From Candidatus Rokuibacteriota bacterium (GTDB taxonomy: Bacteria; Methylomirabilota; Methylomirabilia; Rokubacteriales; CSP1-6), in contig JAHFDK010000032.1 of NCBI GenBank assembly GCA_023249095.1, positions 1 to 35,356 on the forward strand: DNA of 35,356 nt, given 5' to 3'. The position numbers and the translations under genes are program-made. The notes beneath the pieces were generated by a model, which saw nothing but the letters and a program-made list of their open reading frames with translations, ran no database searches and had not been told where the DNA came from. This document shows, piece after piece, positions 1-6,762 of this stretch; within the stretch, counting starts at the first letter, position 1; each line of letters starts with the position of its first letter.

Positions 1-2
1 TC

Positions 3-425
3 CCACGCCGTCTCGGCGCCCACGCCGCCGCGCTGGTCCTTTTCGGGGTCCTGCCCGCGCTGAGCTTCGCCGGCCGCTGGGACGCCTACCTCTCCGGCGC
101 GCTTTACTCCGGCAACCTGAAGGTGGCGGCGCTCTCCGTCACCGATGCCGTGGCGGCGCGGCTTCCCGACGCCGCCCGCCGTCACGTCGCCAGGAACCGG
201 ATGGGCGCCAACGTGCTGGATGTCTGGGAGTGGTCAATGGGCGAACTGGCGGTGCCGTCGTATCCCGAGGACCGCATCTTCCGCGCTGTGGCCCGCGACG
301 TGTGCCGTCTCGCCGACGACTCGGCCGACGTCGTGCTCGTGGTCTTTGGTCGGCCGGGTACGCTCACGGGCCAGCGCGAGATCACCCGCAACGACTGCGC
401 CGCCATCGGCCGGCCGGGAGCGTAG
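3..425 (+). CDS. C-terminal part of a membrane-associated hypothetical protein (5' end outside window)
   Basis: The reading frame is open from the left edge to the TAG at 423-425, so only the last 140 or so residues are visible. The first visible stretch is hydrophobic (AALVLFGVLPALSF) and looks like the end of a membrane segment. It is followed by a soluble tail with the phrases WDAYLSGALYSGN, EWSMGELAVPSYPE and VARDVC. A GTG at 123 could serve as a start, but the in-frame coding sequence upstream argues that it is internal. The tail is similar in feel to C-termini of uncharacterised multi-spanning bacterial proteins, but I cannot name a family. No downstream gene on this strand follows closely, so it probably ends its operon. 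Confidence 0.6.
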   Translation, partial: PRRLGAHAAALVLFGVLPALSFAGRWDAYLSGALYSGNLKVAALSVTDAVAARLPDAARRHVARNRMGANVLDVWEWSMGELAVPSYPEDRIFRAVARDVCRLADDSADVVLVVFGRPGTLTGQREITRNDCAAIGRPGA

Positions 426-481
426 GATGCCGCTGCGTGGGCGCTCGGTCCCCTACTCGATGCGATCTAGGGTTGGAGTCC

Positions 482-796
482 TCACGTTTCCAGCCCGAGC
501 CGGACTCTACGCCGGGTCGCGAAACGCTCCGAAACCGCTGGAGGGATCGTCGAGCTGGTGACAGACGCCATCCGCGCCAGTGGTTTCTGCGGTGTGAGAT
601 TCGGGCACGTCCGCGCGTGGGCGACGACCGACTCTCTCAGATCGACTCCGCACTGGCGGCAGAGATAGCAGGCGTCGTCGATCTCGGTCCCGAGCTGCTC
701 CGGCGTGTAAGTTCGGCGGCACGCTTTACAGAGCGCCACCGGATGATCCGGACACAACTCGAAGAGCAACGATCTGAGTCGGACGAATAGCAACAC
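482..796 (-). CDS. Small Cys-rich (zinc-ribbon-like) hypothetical protein
   Basis: About 104 residues. The middle carries CKAC, then CYLCRQC about 20 residues later, and a later single Cys in HARTC. This is the spacing of a zinc-binding ribbon or knuckle, with no catalytic domain. The frame stays open far upstream because it runs antisense to the amidohydrolase gene, so the true start is uncertain. I chose GTG at 796 because it precedes the first natural-looking coding stretch (VLLFVRLRSLLFELCPDHP). A GAGGA lies about 15 bases upstream, rather far for an SD. A TTG at 793 is an alternative. The basic Thr/Ser-rich C-terminus looks disordered. The family is not recognised; a small DNA- or protein-binding role is only an inference from the Cys pairs. 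Confidence 0.5.
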   Translation of the reverse strand: MLLFVRLRSLLFELCPDHPVALCKACRRTYTPEQLGTEIDDACYLCRQCGVDLRESVVAHARTCPNLTPQKPLARMASVTSSTIPPAVSERFATRRRVRLGLET

Positions 797-928
797 GATG
801 CGCGTATCGTTGTCCTCGAAGCACGAGCAAGTCAAGCCGGGCGGCAAAATAGTTCGGTGGAGGATGTGGATCTGGTGGATAACCTGAGGATGACGCGTTG
901 AGGTAAGCTGTGCCGCGAGGAGGAAGCC

Positions 929-1762
929 ATGCTGATCGTCGATTCCCAGATCCACCTCTGGCAGAACGGCAAGATGAGCGCGCACCATCGCCAGATCCCG
1001 ACCTATTCGGTCGATGATGCGCTGGCCGAGATGGCCTCGGCCGGGGTTGATTGCGCGGTGATCCATCCGCCCAGCTCGCTCGGCGAGGCGGTCAATGTTC
1101 TCGCCGTCGAGGCGGTGCGCCGGCACCCCGACAAATTCTGCATCCTCGGGCATTTCGACCTCGAAAGCCCGGATCACGAGAGCATCGTCGCCCATTGGCG
1201 CGAGCGGCCGGGCATGCTCGGGTTTCGGTTTACCTTCAACCAGCCACGTCAGAAGGCCTGGTGGACCGATGGTTCGCTCGACTGGTTCTGGGCGGCTTGC
1301 GAGAGGGCGGGGCTGCCCATCGGGCTCTTGGCCGGCGGGAACATGGCGGCGCTGGCCAAGATCGCCGAGCGGCATCCCCGTCTGAAGCTGCACATCGATC
1401 ACCTCGGGCGCAGCGGCGGCGGCAGCGGGGTAACCGACGCCGCGGCCTTCGCCGATCTTCCGGACATGCTTGCGCTCGCCAAACACCCCAATGTCGGGGT
1501 CAAGATGTCGGGCGCTCCCAGTTATTCGAGCCAGCCCTACCCGTACAAGAACATCCACGGCTATCTGCGCCAGATCTTCGAGGCGTTCGGGCCCGAGCGT
1601 TCCTTCTGGGGCACCGACATTACCCGCATGCCGTGCTCGTATCGGCAATGCGTGACGATGTTCACCGAGGAGTTGCCGTGGCTGAAGGGCCGCGACCTCG
1701 AGCGGGTGATGGGCGGGGCCGTCGTCGACTGGCTCGGCTGGAAGCGCCCTGCCGCTGCCTGA
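929..1762 (+). CDS. Amidohydrolase family protein (amidohydrolase_2 TIM barrel)
   Basis: 277 residues, the usual size for compact amidohydrolase_2 (PF04909) enzymes, which are metal-dependent hydrolases or decarboxylases of the TIM-barrel superfamily. It starts with DSQIHLW at residues 5-11, where members usually carry the first metal-binding His. HIDHLGR lies at 155-161, and WGTD at 227-230 supplies the late conserved Asp. A strong SD (GAGGAGGAAG, 917-926) fixes the ATG at 929. No signal peptide, so cytosolic. The substrate cannot be told from sequence; related enzymes act on lactones and on ring-fission or decarboxylation intermediates. The last 34 codons and the following 45 bp are repeated at 5271-5419. 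Confidence 0.85.
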   Translation: MLIVDSQIHLWQNGKMSAHHRQIPTYSVDDALAEMASAGVDCAVIHPPSSLGEAVNVLAVEAVRRHPDKFCILGHFDLESPDHESIVAHWRERPGMLGFRFTFNQPRQKAWWTDGSLDWFWAACERAGLPIGLLAGGNMAALAKIAERHPRLKLHIDHLGRSGGGSGVTDAAAFADLPDMLALAKHPNVGVKMSGAPSYSSQPYPYKNIHGYLRQIFEAFGPERSFWGTDITRMPCSYRQCVTMFTEELPWLKGRDLERVMGGAVVDWLGWKRPAAA

Positions 1763-1808
1763 TCACGCAACGGGGATGACGGGCCGAGAAGGGGCCTTTA
1801 TGTCGCCT
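1661..1808 (+). repeat. Copy A of a duplicated amidohydrolase 3' end plus downstream flank
   Basis: Positions 1661-1764 match 5271-5374 at all but one base by eye (T at 1750, C at 5360). The similarity continues past the stop codon at a lower level, through a shared GCCGAGAAG...CTTTATGTCGCCT segment, to about 1808. This copy belongs to the intact gene. Confidence 0.9.
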
Positions 1809-1939
1809 ACGCTCTCGACGCGCTCGCCGGGACTAGCACGACACGCTACTGGGGCGTCGAGTGCTCCCCAAGGTGCTGCTGAGGAGCTTGGCGTCATATT
1901 CAGCCGCCAGAAACAAACTTTCCGATGCCGTCAGCACTC

Positions 1940-2761
1940 CTAGAGAGACTGTTCCAGCGTGGCCGTTAGCAGAGCACAACTCGCAGTGAGATCCGCAGTG
2001 ATGAACTCAAAGCATGGGCTCGCGGTGGCAATCCGTATCGCTCCATCGAGGCCGTCGCCGGCATGCGCCAAGGGATTGAGAACATTCGCATAGAGGCGAG
2101 CGGTGGCCTCGGCCGCGCTGAGCCGTCGCATCGAAGGCCCCGGGACTCCGGGCTCGTAGCGTAGGAAGAAGACAGCGGAGAGTGGGGCCCGAACTCTGCT
2201 GATGCCGCCCGGCATGTCCTCTGCCGGCACGTGCAGGCTCCGAGAAGTGCGAATCGTCTGCGGGGGTAACGGGTAGGACGCCGGGGGCTGCTTCTTTAAG
2301 GCGAGGGCTCGGGCGTAGGGGAGAACCTCGAGGGTCTTGAGGTCCACCGGCCCCAGCTCATCACTCAAGTAGCGGAACCCGTGATGCATCAGGGCCCAGC
2401 AAACGGTCGATTTTCCGCCTCCGGCTTTCGCGATTAGCATGAGCGCGACGTCGGCACGCTGCAAAACGGCAGCGTGAATGAAGTAGAGGTCGCACCGAAG
2501 CTTCTGAAGCTCGATCGCGATATCCTGGTCGAACAGGGCGAGAAATTGACCGTCATCCCGTGCCGTGAGAGGCTCAATTCCGGGTCGCTTGATGAAGAAC
2601 GTGGCGGCCACACCGTCTCGGCCAACCGTGTAGTCGAGGTCTGTCCCTCTGGAGTCGCCTTGCATATAGCCGTAGGCGGCGGTGACGAGGGCCTCTGTGT
2701 CGGGCTCCTCGCAGCCAACGCGGACACCTCGGTCCAGTACTCTCAGCGTCAGGACGTGCAC
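1940..2761 (-). CDS. HPr kinase-related (HprK-like) P-loop serine kinase
   Basis: 273 residues. A degenerate N-terminal half is followed by a P-loop, AKAGGGKST (residues 111-119), in the HprK/P style. YLSDELGPVD at 131-140 matches the Asp-rich segment after the P-loop in HPr kinases. The first domain of true HprK and the HPr substrate context (PTS genes) are missing, so this belongs to the HprK-related proteins found beside PqqD-type chaperones, such as the HPr-rel-A type of neighbourhood. In paeninodin-type lasso clusters a related kinase phosphorylates the peptide on Ser. The start is GTG 2761, 24 bp after the PqqD gene, with AAGGG upstream; the two genes are one leftward operon. Likely role (inference): ATP-dependent phosphorylation of a small peptide or protein. 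Confidence 0.75.
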   Translation of the reverse strand: MHVLTLRVLDRGVRVGCEEPDTEALVTAAYGYMQGDSRGTDLDYTVGRDGVAATFFIKRPGIEPLTARDDGQFLALFDQDIAIELQKLRCDLYFIHAAVLQRADVALMLIAKAGGGKSTVCWALMHHGFRYLSDELGPVDLKTLEVLPYARALALKKQPPASYPLPPQTIRTSRSLHVPAEDMPGGISRVRAPLSAVFFLRYEPGVPGPSMRRLSAAEATARLYANVLNPLAHAGDGLDGAIRIATASPCFEFITADLTASCALLTATLEQSL

Positions 2762-2785
2762 ACTGGCAGCCCTTCGGCGCGCGTC

Positions 2786-3061
2786 TTATTCCCGCGGGTG
2801 GTCCAGGAGACCCAGTTCGTCAAGCCGCCGGAGCGCCGCGATGACGGCTTCCCTCGCGGTATTGGGATCAACGTCGAACGAGCTTGCGAGCTCGTCCACG
2901 ATTTTCGCCACCGTACGCTGACCATCGCACCGCTGCCAGATGAAACTAGCCGTCGGATTGAGCTGATGAACCTGCTCTGCTTCGAGGTCGAGCACCACCA
3001 TCTCTCCCTCTACGGCGCGGCTGCTAACGTCGGATCGTCGCTTTGGACAGTTCTCTACCAT
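2786..3061 (-). CDS. PqqD family peptide chaperone (RiPP recognition element)
   Basis: 91 residues, the normal size for stand-alone PqqD. The beta-rich start (MVVLDLEAEQVHQLNPTASF) and the helical part (VAKIVDELASSFDV... IAALRRLDELGLL) follow the PqqD/RRE winged-helix pattern. PqqD proteins bind the leader of a peptide substrate and present it to a modifying enzyme. No PQQ genes are nearby. The partner is the HprK-like kinase directly downstream (24 bp), which fits a kinase-plus-leader-binder module. ATG 3061 lies only 14 bp from the divergent start of the nucleotidyltransferase gene, so both promoters must overlap coding DNA or share a compact control region. Its substrate may be the small peptide at 4390-4623 (inference). 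Confidence 0.8.
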   Translation of the reverse strand: MVENCPKRRSDVSSRAVEGEMVVLDLEAEQVHQLNPTASFIWQRCDGQRTVAKIVDELASSFDVDPNTAREAVIAALRRLDELGLLDHPRE

Positions 3062-3076
3062 AGCGCTAAATTGGTG
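3058..3076. promoter_or_regulatory. Possible operator between divergent PqqD and nucleotidyltransferase genes
   Basis: The gap between the two divergent starts holds the perfect 8-bp palindrome TAGCGCTA (3061-3068) inside an ACCA...TGGT inverted pair (3058-3061 and 3073-3076). The position suits a shared regulatory site, but the motif matches no regulator I know and could be chance. Confidence 0.25.
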
Positions 3077-4239
3077 TGCCGGCGGCTCCCGTGCAGTTTA
3101 CTCGAATCTCTCCCGACCTGGAGGAATCTATTCCAACGACGCCGTCACTGACGCTCCTGCTTCAGGCTGCCTCGCAGAACCGGATGAATTTGCCCCTGGC
3201 GAGCTTCAGTGCAGAGCAGGTTCGTTGGGCCGTCGAGACAGGCTTGGGTCCATTGCTCCGGCGAGCCACGGCCGACGATCCGGAGGCGAAGACGTCGCCG
3301 TTCTGGCCCCTCGTGCAGGGAGCAGATCTGACCGCGCGAGTGATCGCCGCTGAACACCTGGGCGCGATGGATGAGATCATCCGTGCCTGCGAAGGAAACA
3401 CCCCGCCCCTGACGCTCCTCAAGGGCATTTCCATCTGCGAGCAGCACTATCCCGAATCGCACCTCAGGCTCATGGGGGACATCGACGTCCTCGTCGATCA
3501 AGAAGCCATTCCGATCGTCGAAGCGCTCCTGCTGGAGTTGGGCTACCGCCATGTTTCGGAGTACCCGCCGGAGTTCTACGAGGCGCATCACCATATCACC
3601 CCACTGTTCCACCCTCGAACGAAGGTCTGGGTGGAGATTCACCGTGCTTTGTTTCCGGCGAGCAGCCTAGTGGGATCGGACAGGGTGTTCGGCCTGGAGA
3701 ATCTTGGGGCCGAACTCCAACCTTCAGAGTTCCGAGGACGGCCTGTCCACCGCCTCAGCGATGAGCTCCAGGTCGTCTATCTCGCGGCCCACTGGGCCTT
3801 CGGGTTCAGGCGCGTTGGCGGCATGGTGGGTATGCTTGATCTGATCTATCTTCTGGGAAACACACGGGCGCTTCGTTGGGAGCGGATCATCGACTGGTTG
3901 GATAGCTCGGTCGCGTCGACCTACGTGTACCTGTTACTCTCGTATCTCGAACGGCGTCGACTCGTCGACATTCCTCCCCAGATCCTGAAGGGGCTCTTCT
4001 TACGGCAACGTTCCTTTGGCCGCGTCAATCTGAAGGCGCTTCATGTGCTCATCGATCGCTACGTCACCGATGGACGCGGCTTCGGTCCGCTCGTGAGCGC
4101 CCGAAACTTTGAGATCCTTTGGCGGACCCTCCTGTTGCCGGGACCGCCGTCTCGAAACGTCGCACGGGTCTTCTGGAACCTGTTACCTTCGCGGAACTGG
4201 CTTTTACGAACGGTGACCGGCGCTGCCCCGAGTGAGTAA
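3076..4239 (+). CDS. Nucleotidyltransferase family protein (NTP_transf_5 type)
   Basis: 387 residues. TLLKG (113-117) followed by HLRLMGDIDVLVD (129-141) is the hallmark of the PF14907 nucleotidyltransferase fold; D135 and D137 would bind the metal. EIHRAL (about 187-193) supplies the third acidic position. The C-terminal half is helical with aromatic patches, typical of the family. Members transfer a nucleotide to an unknown acceptor and recur next to PqqD/HprK-like genes and in some lasso-peptide clusters. I used GTG 3076 because the family has an N-terminal helical region that would be lost at ATG 3184; a GTG at 3091 is also possible. It is transcribed away from the kinase operon and towards the small peptide gene. 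Confidence 0.75.
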   Translation: MPAAPVQFTRISPDLEESIPTTPSLTLLLQAASQNRMNLPLASFSAEQVRWAVETGLGPLLRRATADDPEAKTSPFWPLVQGADLTARVIAAEHLGAMDEIIRACEGNTPPLTLLKGISICEQHYPESHLRLMGDIDVLVDQEAIPIVEALLLELGYRHVSEYPPEFYEAHHHITPLFHPRTKVWVEIHRALFPASSLVGSDRVFGLENLGAELQPSEFRGRPVHRLSDELQVVYLAAHWAFGFRRVGGMVGMLDLIYLLGNTRALRWERIIDWLDSSVASTYVYLLLSYLERRRLVDIPPQILKGLFLRQRSFGRVNLKALHVLIDRYVTDGRGFGPLVSARNFEILWRTLLLPGPPSRNVARVFWNLLPSRNWLLRTVTGAAPSE

Positions 4240-4389
4240 CGAAGTTCGACAAAAGCAGAGGGGGAACGGACGCGCTGCTCCCGTCCGAGCGAAACTAAAG
4301 ACGGTCGGATGCGCGCAGGCTCGATCATCGAGACGTACGCAACACTCGGGCGATCAGTCTCAGGACAACGCCAGCGGGTCGAAGCGCAA

Positions 4390-4623
4390 TCAAAAGCCGA
4401 AGATCGACCACCACGAAGAGTGCCGGCGCCGGCGCCGCTGGCCGTTTTGCTGGCCGCCCTGATTTTCTTGGAGACCGTCTTGGAGATCGTCGTCCGAGTG
4501 ACCATTCGAACCGGATCTCGCGAAAGATGGGATGGCGGGCAGCGTGAGAATCACGGGAGCGACAAAGACAGCCTTCAGGAGCCCTCTTCTTGTCGTGCCT
4601 GACGTTTCAAAGTGCTCTGACAT
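4390..4623 (-). CDS. Small peptide with twin-Arg/hydrophobic leader; candidate substrate of the PqqD/HprK system
   Basis: 77 residues from ATG 4623, which has an SD (GAGGTG, 4630-4635) 6 bp upstream. Residues 12-35 carry an RR pair, a Leu/Val/Ala-rich core (LLKAVFVAPVILTLP) and a small-residue end (SFARSGS), like a Tat signal or a RiPP-type leader. The rest is polar: SDDDLQDG, a Gln/Asn/Gly run, five Arg, then HSSWWSIFGF at the end. Ser residues are plentiful and could be kinase targets. The frame is open up to ATG 4683, with upstream starts at 4650 and 4668 that would add MSE-repeat N-termini. No enzyme domain is visible. Its place beside PqqD, a kinase and a nucleotidyltransferase makes it a candidate precursor (inference). 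A plain Tat-exported small protein is the alternative. Confidence 0.6.
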   Translation of the reverse strand: MSEHFETSGTTRRGLLKAVFVAPVILTLPAIPSFARSGSNGHSDDDLQDGLQENQGGQQNGQRRRRRHSSWWSIFGF

Positions 4624-4662
4624 ATGCTTCACCTCATTCTGTTCTGACATATTCTTCACCTC
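4612..4662 (-). repeat. Tandem duplication of the ribosome-binding site and start codon
   Basis: Two 27-bp-spaced units read GAGGTGAAG-N-ATATGTCAGA on the minus strand. The first has its SD at 4657-4662 and ATG at 4648-4650; the second has its SD at 4630-4635 and ATG at 4621-4623. Both starts are in frame, so the gene can make forms of 77 and 86 residues. Confidence 0.75.
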
Positions 4663-4682
4663 ACTCATAATGTTCTTCGACA

Positions 4683-4712
4683 ATATTGATGCCGTCAGAC
4701 ACGCTCCGTCAA
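4683..4712 (-). promoter_or_regulatory. Possible sigma-70-like promoter for the small peptide gene
   Basis: On the minus strand TTGACG (4712-4707) is followed after 18 bp by CAATAT (4688-4683), and then by the SD/ATG cluster. The -35 box is good and the -10 box is weak. The surrounding 4.6-4.8 kb is clearly more AT-rich than the rest of the window. Confidence 0.3.
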
Positions 4713-4748
4713 GATGAATGACTTTTCACAATAGAGAAGCTCGGTCTT

Positions 4749-4771
4749 TTCCGGAATCTGTCTTTCCGGAA
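4749..4771. promoter_or_regulatory. Paired TTCCGGAA palindromes, possible operator
   Basis: Two identical 8-bp palindromes TTCCGGAA lie at 4749-4756 and 4764-4771, centres 15 bp apart, about 40 bp upstream of the putative -35 box of the small peptide gene. Such a pair could bind a dimeric regulator. No matching regulator gene is in the window. Confidence 0.3.
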
Positions 4772-4837
4772 GCTTTGACGATGTTCTCTTCGTATTGTCG
4801 GAATAGCGCTCCCGCTCGTGCCTAGTGCGTGTGTTAG

Positions 4838-4930
4838 TCAAGCCATCGCCTGCACAGCACGCCGGGTGATCTTGAGCTCGCACACGCGCTCGGCGGGCGT
4901 CTTGCCGGCCAGGGCGAGATGGGGTTCTCG
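4838..4930 (-). pseudogene. Possible relic of a DDE transposase C-terminus
   Basis: The minus-strand frame reads ENPHLALAGKTPAERV and then stops after RRAVQAMA (TGA 4840-4838). 'RPHxALxGKTPAE' is the usual C-terminal signature of integrase-core transposases. Only about 30 residues are recognisable; the catalytic DDE part is absent and no terminal inverted repeats were seen. This points to an old insertion sequence in a region that also holds a duplicated gene tail. Confidence 0.35.
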
Positions 4931-5270
4931 GCGTCTTCCGGCGCAACGGCGCGGCTGCCGGCGAGTCCGTTACGTGGCGCCTCGCGGACTCGGCCTCAAC
5001 GCTGGAGCGATAGCTCGCCGACACTGTCATGCCGAGCTTCTTGAAGGTCACGGACGAGGCAGCGCTTGAATCGGTCGGCCGCGGCTTCTACAACGTCCTG
5101 TTCCCTCAAGACGCGACCCGACCGGATTCCGCCGCCGCCCGGACGGCCTTCGAGCGATTCATCGGGGCCTACCCGAAGTTCACCACGCCGCCACCGGCCC
5201 CACGCTGCCGCCGTCAATCGTCGTCCGCATGGTGCTGCGTCGCTCGGCTCCGACCTCGTGCTGACGATGT

Positions 5271-5372
5271 TTCACCGAGGAGTTGCCGTGGCTGAAGGGC
5301 CGCGACCTCGAGCGGGTGATGGGCGGGGCCGTCGTCGACTGGCTCGGCTGGAAGCGCCCCGCCGCTGCCTGA
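5271..5372 (+). pseudogene. Orphan duplicated C-terminus of an amidohydrolase
   Basis: This frame encodes FTEELPWLKGRDLERV... through the stop and is the same as the last 34 codons of the intact gene at 929-1762. An extra T just upstream (GATGTTT against GATGTT) breaks the frame, and further upstream only scattered similarity remains. It cannot make a working enzyme. The only other open stretch nearby is a frame from ATG 5029 (GRGFYNVLFPQDATRP), which has no SD and no family I recognise. Thus 4.93-5.51 kb contains no intact gene that I can support. Confidence 0.7.
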
Positions 5373-5419
5373 TCCCGCAGCGGAGTTGGCGTGGCCGAGA
5401 AGAGGCCTTTATGTCGCCT
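5271..5419 (+). repeat. Copy B of the duplicated amidohydrolase 3' end plus flank
   Basis: Partner of 1661-1808. The copy lies about 100 bp upstream of the second, intact amidohydrolase gene. The last shared block is GCCGAGAAG...CTTTATGTCGCCT at 5394-5419. Confidence 0.9.
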
Positions 5420-5513
5420 GGGCTTCTGGAGATAATCCGCGTGGCATAGCCCGCTGGCGGGACGCGATGGGACGCTCGGCGGTGCAGTCTCTCGAAACTG
5501 GTGGAGGTGCGAT

Positions 5514-6752
5514 ATGGCACGCGACGGCTATCTGATCCTCGACAGCGACCTTCACATGATGGAGCCGGACGATCTGTGGGCCCGCTACCTCGAAGGTCCA
5601 CATCGAGCGAGCCCGCCGCGGTTCTTCGGCGGGCAGCAGCGAACACTCAGCGAGAGCTCCGAGGACAAGGGCAACGCTGATACCATCATGGGGATGGAGG
5701 TGCAGGGGCTGGCGATTCCCGCGCATGCCAAGGCGACTGCCGCCACCGCCTCCAGCCGCGAGCTGCGGCGCCGGAGCCGCGCGCGGCACCCACACTTCCA
5801 GATTGCGCGCGGGCGCGGCTTCGACCCGGACTCGACCCTGACCGCGATGGATATCGAAGGCGTCGACGTCGCCGTCATGTACGGCACGCGCGGGCGGCAG
5901 ATCTTGATGCACGACGACCTCGCCCCGGACTACGCGGCGGCGCTCGCGCGTGCCTACAACAATTGGGCGCACGACTATTGCCAGAGCCAGCCGCAGCGGC
6001 TGAAGTTCGCCGCCCAGGTCGCGATGCACAGCATCCCGGCGGCAATCGAAGAGGCGCGCCGAGGCGTCAGGGAGCTTGGCGCCGTCGCCATCATCGGCAC
6101 CCCGAACCCCGTCAACGGCCAGCATTTGCACGACGAGGTGTGCGAACCGCTGTGGAGCGCGCTGGAGGAGCTCGACGTGCCGATCGGATTCCATCCGACC
6201 GGCAACACCTCGCTCAAGGACGATGCGGGGCGCCGCTTCGTCGGTCACGCCAACTTCCACCCGATCGCCCATGCCATTCGCAATCCGGTCGAGTTGATGG
6301 GGGCCATTGCCAGCATGACCACCGGCGCAATCCTCGAGCGACACCCGCGCTTGCGCTGCGCCTTCCTCGAAGGCACCGCCGGGTGGCTCTACTGGTGGCT
6401 GTGGCGGCTCGATGACCAGTGGGAGAAGTTCGGCCCGGGCTGCGAGCATCAGCTGTCGATGCTGCCCAGCGAGTACTTCAAGCGCCAATGCTACATCGCG
6501 CTCGATGTCGACGAGGAGCCGGCGGTCGACGTCGTCAACAAGATGGGGGCCGACTACTTCGTGGTCTCGACCGACTATCCGCATTCCGACGGCGCGTTTC
6601 CCGAGGCGATGGAGCAGTTTCTCGGGCTGCCGTTCCGCGATGAGGTCCGCCGCAAGATCCTCTGGGACAATTGCGCGCGCCTCTACAACATCGACACGCC
6701 GGCGGCCGCCTTGACGAAGGACGCCAACCGCGTCTCCGCGGCCCTCGACTAG
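5514..6752 (+). CDS. Amidohydrolase family protein (amidohydrolase_2)
   Basis: 412 residues, the long form of PF04909. DSDLHMMEPDDLW (10-22) gives the first metal-site residues, GFHPTGN (about 225-231) a central His, and VSTDYPHSDG (about 350) the late Asp and His typical of the family. There is a strong SD (GGAGGTG, 5502-5508) before ATG 5514. No signal peptide. The LLM oxidoreductase gene starts 10 bp downstream, so the two are one operon and probably act on the same organic compound, for example oxygenation followed by hydrolysis or decarboxylation (inference). The exact substrate cannot be read from the sequence. Confidence 0.9.
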   Translation: MARDGYLILDSDLHMMEPDDLWARYLEGPHRASPPRFFGGQQRTLSESSEDKGNADTIMGMEVQGLAIPAHAKATAATASSRELRRRSRARHPHFQIARGRGFDPDSTLTAMDIEGVDVAVMYGTRGRQILMHDDLAPDYAAALARAYNNWAHDYCQSQPQRLKFAAQVAMHSIPAAIEEARRGVRELGAVAIIGTPNPVNGQHLHDEVCEPLWSALEELDVPIGFHPTGNTSLKDDAGRRFVGHANFHPIAHAIRNPVELMGAIASMTTGAILERHPRLRCAFLEGTAGWLYWWLWRLDDQWEKFGPGCEHQLSMLPSEYFKRQCYIALDVDEEPAVDVVNKMGADYFVVSTDYPHSDGAFPEAMEQFLGLPFRDEVRRKILWDNCARLYNIDTPAAALTKDANRVSAALD

Positions 6753-6762
6753 GAATCCGAGC

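Noticed and set aside
2786-3061. PQQ biosynthesis locus
   Set aside because: Only a PqqD-like protein is present; no PqqA, B, C or E genes.
1940-4683. Lasso-peptide cluster
   Set aside because: PqqD, kinase and nucleotidyltransferase fit tailoring genes, but no asparagine-synthase-like cyclase or transglutaminase-like leader peptidase is present.
5029-5262. Small plus-strand gene starting MPSFLKVTDEAALESVG
   Set aside because: No SD, no recognised family, and its frame runs out of natural-looking sequence where the duplicated amidohydrolase tail begins.
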